NCBI RefSeq assembly: GCF_000003815.2
Contig: NC_049983.1
Span: forward strand, 24,015,785-24,079,784
Source of the DNA: Branchiostoma floridae
Lineage: Eukaryota; Chordata; Leptocardii; Amphioxiformes; Branchiostomatidae
Length of the DNA stretch: 64,000 nt
Reading direction: 5' to 3'
The position numbers and the translations under genes were made by a program. Under the pieces are notes generated by a model, which did not search any database, had not been told where the DNA came from, and saw only the letters and a list, made by a program, of their open reading frames with translations. Positions 58,801 to 64,000 of this stretch are shown here, one piece after another. The first letter of the stretch is position 1, and each line of letters starts with the position of its first letter.

Positions 58801-58901
58801 CTGCTGCAGGGCGTGGCTGGTCCAGTTTCCTTCTGGAGGAACCAGGACCACCCGGGACCAACCAGCAAAAGGACCAGTAGTTTCTGTACCATGTAAGACA
58901 T
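55872..58901 (-). CDS. LRRIG receptor gene 5 (full length, 1009 aa)
   Basis: Signal peptide (QKLLVLLLVGPGWSW); LRRNT with four cysteines (CSSSCPSDCDC); 11 LRRs, the second one residue short; LRRCT (NPWQCDC ... LIC); Ig1 (HLICKASGIP ... GSYVCIAANH); single-unit Ser/Thr-rich stalk; Ig2 with the first cysteine (LVCEG) but tyrosine for the second (LYSY); transmembrane helix (SLGTLATALIASGVALTLF) and basic stop KRRTKK; then the tail. The tail has seven Y-x-N sites, a run of aspartates coded by GAT repeats (about 56119-56137), and both 16-spaced blocks; the third position of the first block is His. Start MSYMVQKL follows the conserved acceptor. Probably the best-preserved, least rearranged copy. 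Confidence 0.93.
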   Translation of the reverse strand: MSYMVQKLLVLLLVGPGWSWFLQKETGPATPCSSSCPSDCDCSDRGLNKVPQYLPKSITSLKLGGNAITSLSSSDLSRYQALAYLIAFRQISIVQSGAFSNLIHLECLHLSSNQLTSIQPGTFSNIPKLKELFLRHNHLSSIPPGAFSNLPSLEFLTLLGNGLVNIQPGAFSDLPKLGRLSLSVNNLTKIPPDSFSNLPQFRTLNLNSNQITNIDSDMFSKIPTLRDLEINYNQITGIQPNTFSNLPHLHELEIANNQITNISPDAFSHLHQLQRLELQSNQITEIQPGTLSNLTRLVVLRLNSNKMTTIQPFPNLSKDAKLSLRDNPWQCDCRMVALKKWMTMSPLFEMQIICEEPCNFRGVMLQQIESQNLICEKPKIVGFQRGRDVTMLRGDALHLICKASGIPKPDITVTLPSGRNATVGSDGRVTLNTNGSIIVRNLTKHDSGSYVCIAANHVASSVATLFVEITIPTSMISKTSESALGSTASPVATASTSPTDSAHSTFSADGKIPSEILTSSQLGSGNRSAGMNPVLSEDLITLRFRKIENDTLVWGVTLRLVCEGVPSSNITVILPSGINTSVHESSGRLSVEANGTTFTITITDVNVTDADLYSYIAVRPVGSSATLKVNIKGPSSVTPETSSAASSPPGKTEINANKKLNLSLSAFSLSISLGTLATALIASGVALTLFKRRTKKPPLASAPTAISYSVNTIATSDKDSSKGQSGRSPSIDNTHCAECSNEQSNKETRTNEQSNTYENSEEACTHVQPNIYDNKKQTGSIVQPYKVAGSPSGGHECSKAGNQTKSVCALHAVMVHKPFTCDNNDEQTEHDLEDDKHVYDNDFEKTVPDASPAITKCDCEEVVPTHEFNSVVGGEAETGISIPCKFIYGNDSDETMSTVSPAIYKNNSKQSKSAVSHIIHGNDDDDDDDTVASTPRVTRESGNEAEAVSNASSQVIYGNDQEKAAFEVSSVIYSDSGKRAKSAYSNVIYGNDDGSPADAAAPFGCQNKI

Positions 58902-58925
58902 TTTACCTGTAAGGAAAGGGAATCA
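58902..58925 (-). other. conserved 3' splice site before the LRRIG coding exon (gene 5)
   Basis: The minus strand reads ttccctttccttacag then gtaaaATG, as in gene 3. Supports the start and a 5' UTR intron. Confidence 0.75.
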
Positions 58926-59126
58926 TTGTACAGTGTGATAAATATTTGCTGTTACAACCACCACTCGTTTCAATTTTCCTCAAAAATGATAAAAAAAATA
59001 AGCAGCCATCAGTTCAGCCTCTTGTACATTTCCTTTCAGACATGACATGTGTTAGGCTGCTGAAACCACATTTTGATTCCCCGCAAGAAAATATGCATAC
59101 ACATGATTGTCATCTTTAAATATCTT

Positions 59127-59834
59127 AGAGTCCATTCCAAGACACCATGCGGATGTTTGTTGCCATTGTTTAGAATTGATTTTAAAGTTTTGTAATTATA
59201 TGTCTAGGACATTTGATACTTCAGAAATATTTTTAACACTGTTTCAACTTTATAAATATTTCCCTGGTCCTGTAAAACTTTGGAAATATTCATGGTGTGG
59301 AATTGGATACTTCTAATGGTTTCTAAATAATGATAACAGCATTCTACCATTATTTACCATTTTCTACCATTTTCTACCATTTTTTGTAAATGGTTCGGTG
59401 GGCTGGGAAGATAGCAATTCACACATCCTTGCAAAGTATGGTTGGGTGCCATGCAACAATGGCCCACCACAAAGGATCCACCAGTGCCCAGAAGTGAAAT
59501 CTAAAAATATACAGATGCAACAATAGGGCTTACTTTTATGGGGGCAATAAACTAATTTTACCATTTGGCCAGGTTTACCATTTTTTGTAAATATTTGTAA
59601 ATGTGAAATAATCACAGAGAGGTTTCACAATTATTCTAAATAAAGATATTTTTGTACAGTTACTTTCAAAATGTTTCTAAAATATTCAAAGAAATTCAAA
59701 TAAATGAGTATTTTCTTAGTCAATTTTTTGAAAATAATTTAATTATTGTGGCTCAGATATTCTTTTATTCAAAATAATTCAGACTAATTATAAATATCGC
59801 CTAAAAACCCTCATGGTGTCTTGGAATGGACTCT
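59127..59834. mobile_element. non-autonomous TIR element with filled/empty-site evidence
   Basis: It starts AGAGTCCATTCCAAGACACC and ends GGTGTCTTGGAATGGACTCT, perfect inverted repeats of about 23 bp. The gene 2 locus has the uninterrupted site (catctttaacaatctaaaac then acatgtc at about 38920). So it inserted here after the loci duplicated. The flanks suggest a TA target duplication. Related copy at 12117-12993. Confidence 0.85.
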
Positions 59835-60109
59835 ACACATGTCATAAGTATGGAATTCTCACCATTCACCACTAAATGATTTCATCACTATAGCATTTTC
59901 GTATTATGCATGCGTACTAGGTAATTATTTTTGGTATCCGTCTATGTTACGTATCATAAATTACATCCGTTACATGTAGTCAAGTCTCATTATGGATAAC
60001 CCAGGAATTAGAGACTTTGCTCATAATATGCTTTTGATAGCTTTTAGCTTAATTTGCAAGTAGTGTCTGGTACTCCAACGCCACTGGGTTATGTAATGAG
60101 TTAGTGACG
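59835..60109. other. upstream flank of LRRIG gene 5
   Basis: Homologous to 38935-39250 upstream of gene 2 (e.g. attttcgtattatgcatgcg). No gene. Confidence 0.5.
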
Positions 60110-62609
<2,500 letters not shown>

Positions 62610-62619
62610 TGAATAAACA

Positions 62620-63490
62620 ATTCAATCTTCTGGCAGTGTTAGGCTCTAAAATAGAACACATACCCCTTTGGGTAGAACGGTGTAGACCGCCGAATTTTGC
62701 AGCTTTTTTGAAAAGCATTTGTTTCCGAAAAGTACTAATTTCGTCACCTTAATTACTATCTCGAGTCAGACGGTGTGATTTTCCAAAACTAATAGCTGCT
62801 GACTTGTCCAGGAAAAATCTACGGGTGAATCCGGTTGGTGTGACTTTTGGTTCTGATTGAACTACTTATAGAACACGTAACTGCAACGCTGTATGGTAAA
62901 AAAAAAGATATTTGAGGCTGCCATCGAGCAGACCGACAACATCTGTCAACATAACTGCATCAAACGATCAGTATTCTTTCTTCGGAGGAGGGGGATCTAG
63001 TTTTGTTCTCTTCGTGTTTAGGACATTGCTAGGTTGAGTGTCTCACAGTGAACGCATTGATATAGTGTGAATATGGTGCACTGTGTGGTTCCAGAAGGGT
63101 TTGAAGAATTTCATAGCTGTTTGATTCGCAAATGTCTGGATAGGCGGTTTCCATATCTGTCCTCTTAGCCTCAGTTACACCGAGATAGATGACGTGTCAA
63201 AATAAATCTACTGTATAAAGATTTCGAAAAGGCAGATTAGTCTACCAATGCTTCGGCACATGTGTTAGATCAAGCCGACACCTGCTTTCAACATTAGAAC
63301 AGCTACTGATTTATTTTTCTTATTGCTGACCGATTGTAGCTCATAAAGACCCTTGCTTTCTTTGAAATCTGGGATCCCTCTCCCCCTGTGCATGTTGATT
63401 TGATTATAGGAATGAGATGTTCTGGGAACCCCAAAACCGATGCGAGCGTGCGAATAAAAACGTTTTGCCCCCCGAAAGGGAATATCATAC
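62620..63490. mobile_element. foldback transposon, partial copy D (right arm)
   Basis: 62622-62755 is the reverse complement of 53275-53410. 62757-63330 matches right arms. 63330-63490 holds the outer end (tttgattataggaatgagat ... gatgcgagcgtgcgaataaa). Orientation is that of a right half. Confidence 0.7.
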
Positions 63491-64000
63491 AAAACGTAAA
63501 AGTGTGACTGAGAAGACAGCAAAGCACACAAAGTGCAAAAAAAGATTCGTTTCTTTTCTTCAGAATTCGTTGAGCGATCTGTCAAATTTGAGGTCGCAGA
63601 CTGAGAGCTGAAAAAGGAATATCGGTAGATGTCAGTTATGCAAATGTGGACCTGATTTGCATAACTACAAAATACTATTATTCATTGATGGTGAAAGATG
63701 GGAAATTCATTCTTCTGGTTGCTGAGTAAAGTTAAACATGATTAAACATATATCAATCAAATTATTGGATCATTAACACAATCCATCTGCAAATGCTACC
63801 ATAACCTTCTTTATTAATATGAGATTTTCATACTTTGAACAAGTTGTTTTTGTCTGGATCTCTGTCTTCGCACCTGTGAATCAAGATCATTTTTATTGAT
63901 TAGTCTGGCATTTGGCTCGTCTGTCTTTAATGTGGCATCAAGCACCTTGACAACACCGTAAACACATTGACTACTTTTACGGAGGATGTGTCCTTCAAAC
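63491..64000. other. end of window, repeat-derived and non-coding
   Basis: 63491-63605 is an inverted relative of 21715-21830. 63605 onward resembles the 33.5/50.0-kb flank (atatcggttatgcaaat-like, then cctgatttgcataactaca). No gene. Confidence 0.4.

Noticed and set aside
35518-58901. ITAM or ITIM motifs in LRRIG tails
   Set aside because: Tyrosines are followed by N or D at +2 and lack the +3 Leu/Ile/Val pattern and paired spacing; Y-x-N fits better.

Overview
The window looks like nuclear DNA of a lancelet (Branchiostoma, amphioxus). This is inferred from gene content and style, not from a database hit. The signs are one-exon-per-ankyrin-repeat genes, a multi-exon Roc/COR/CARD gene, a cluster of LRR-plus-Ig receptor genes of the type reported as expanded in amphioxus, abundant MITEs and foldback elements, and degraded non-LTR retrotransposons. 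There are five runs of N (19434-19533, 24020-24281, 28354-28453, 33582-33863, 39353-39592). Nothing prokaryotic, viral or CRISPR-like was seen.

Region 1 (1-880) holds two LINE fragments pointing at each other. Region 2 (1552-17484, + strand) is one gene reassembled here from 13 exons with consistent splice phases, giving about 925 residues. It carries ankyrin repeats (one 33-34-residue repeat per phase-0 exon), a Roc GTPase domain, a COR domain and two C-terminal CARD-like domains. It resembles an intracellular Roco-type signalling protein related to the Ank-Roc-COR part of DAPK1, but ends in CARDs. Its introns hold a decayed ankyrin exon, a tRNA-derived tandem repeat, a 3-kb higher-order satellite, two SINEs and a hammerhead-like RNA core.

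Region 3 (17.5-28.4 kb) has no gene I can support. It holds a minisatellite, three copies of one MITE, a GA microsatellite, two gaps and a LINE 3' fragment.

Region 4 (28.4-59 kb) is a cluster of five paralogous LRRIG genes in the order +, -, +, -, -. Three are full length (1049, 1016 and 1009 aa), one is cut by an assembly gap, and one is a tail-only remnant left by a deletion of about 4 kb. Each full-length copy has its whole coding region in one exon behind a conserved 3' splice site. The layout is signal peptide, LRRNT, 11-12 LRRs, LRRCT, Ig, Ser/Thr-rich stalk, degenerate second Ig, one transmembrane helix and a cytoplasmic tail of about 290 residues. The tail is an array of tyrosines, largely of the form I-Y-x-N, many spaced exactly 16 residues apart. 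Y-x-N is the core Grb2-type SH2 docking motif, so these look like membrane receptors with a multi-site phosphotyrosine scaffold. Copies differ in LRR number, stalk length, disulfide cysteines and tyrosine content. A tract of about 6 kb (30.0-35.9 versus 46.5-52.3 kb) is far more similar than the coding DNA beside it, which suggests recent gene conversion or unequal exchange.

Region 5 (39.7-42.2, 52.7-53.5 and 60-63.5 kb) holds copies of a long-arm foldback transposon next to the receptor genes, which probably helped rearrange the cluster. The strongest candidates for something new are the 16-residue-period tyrosine array and the Ank-Roc-COR-CARD-CARD gene.
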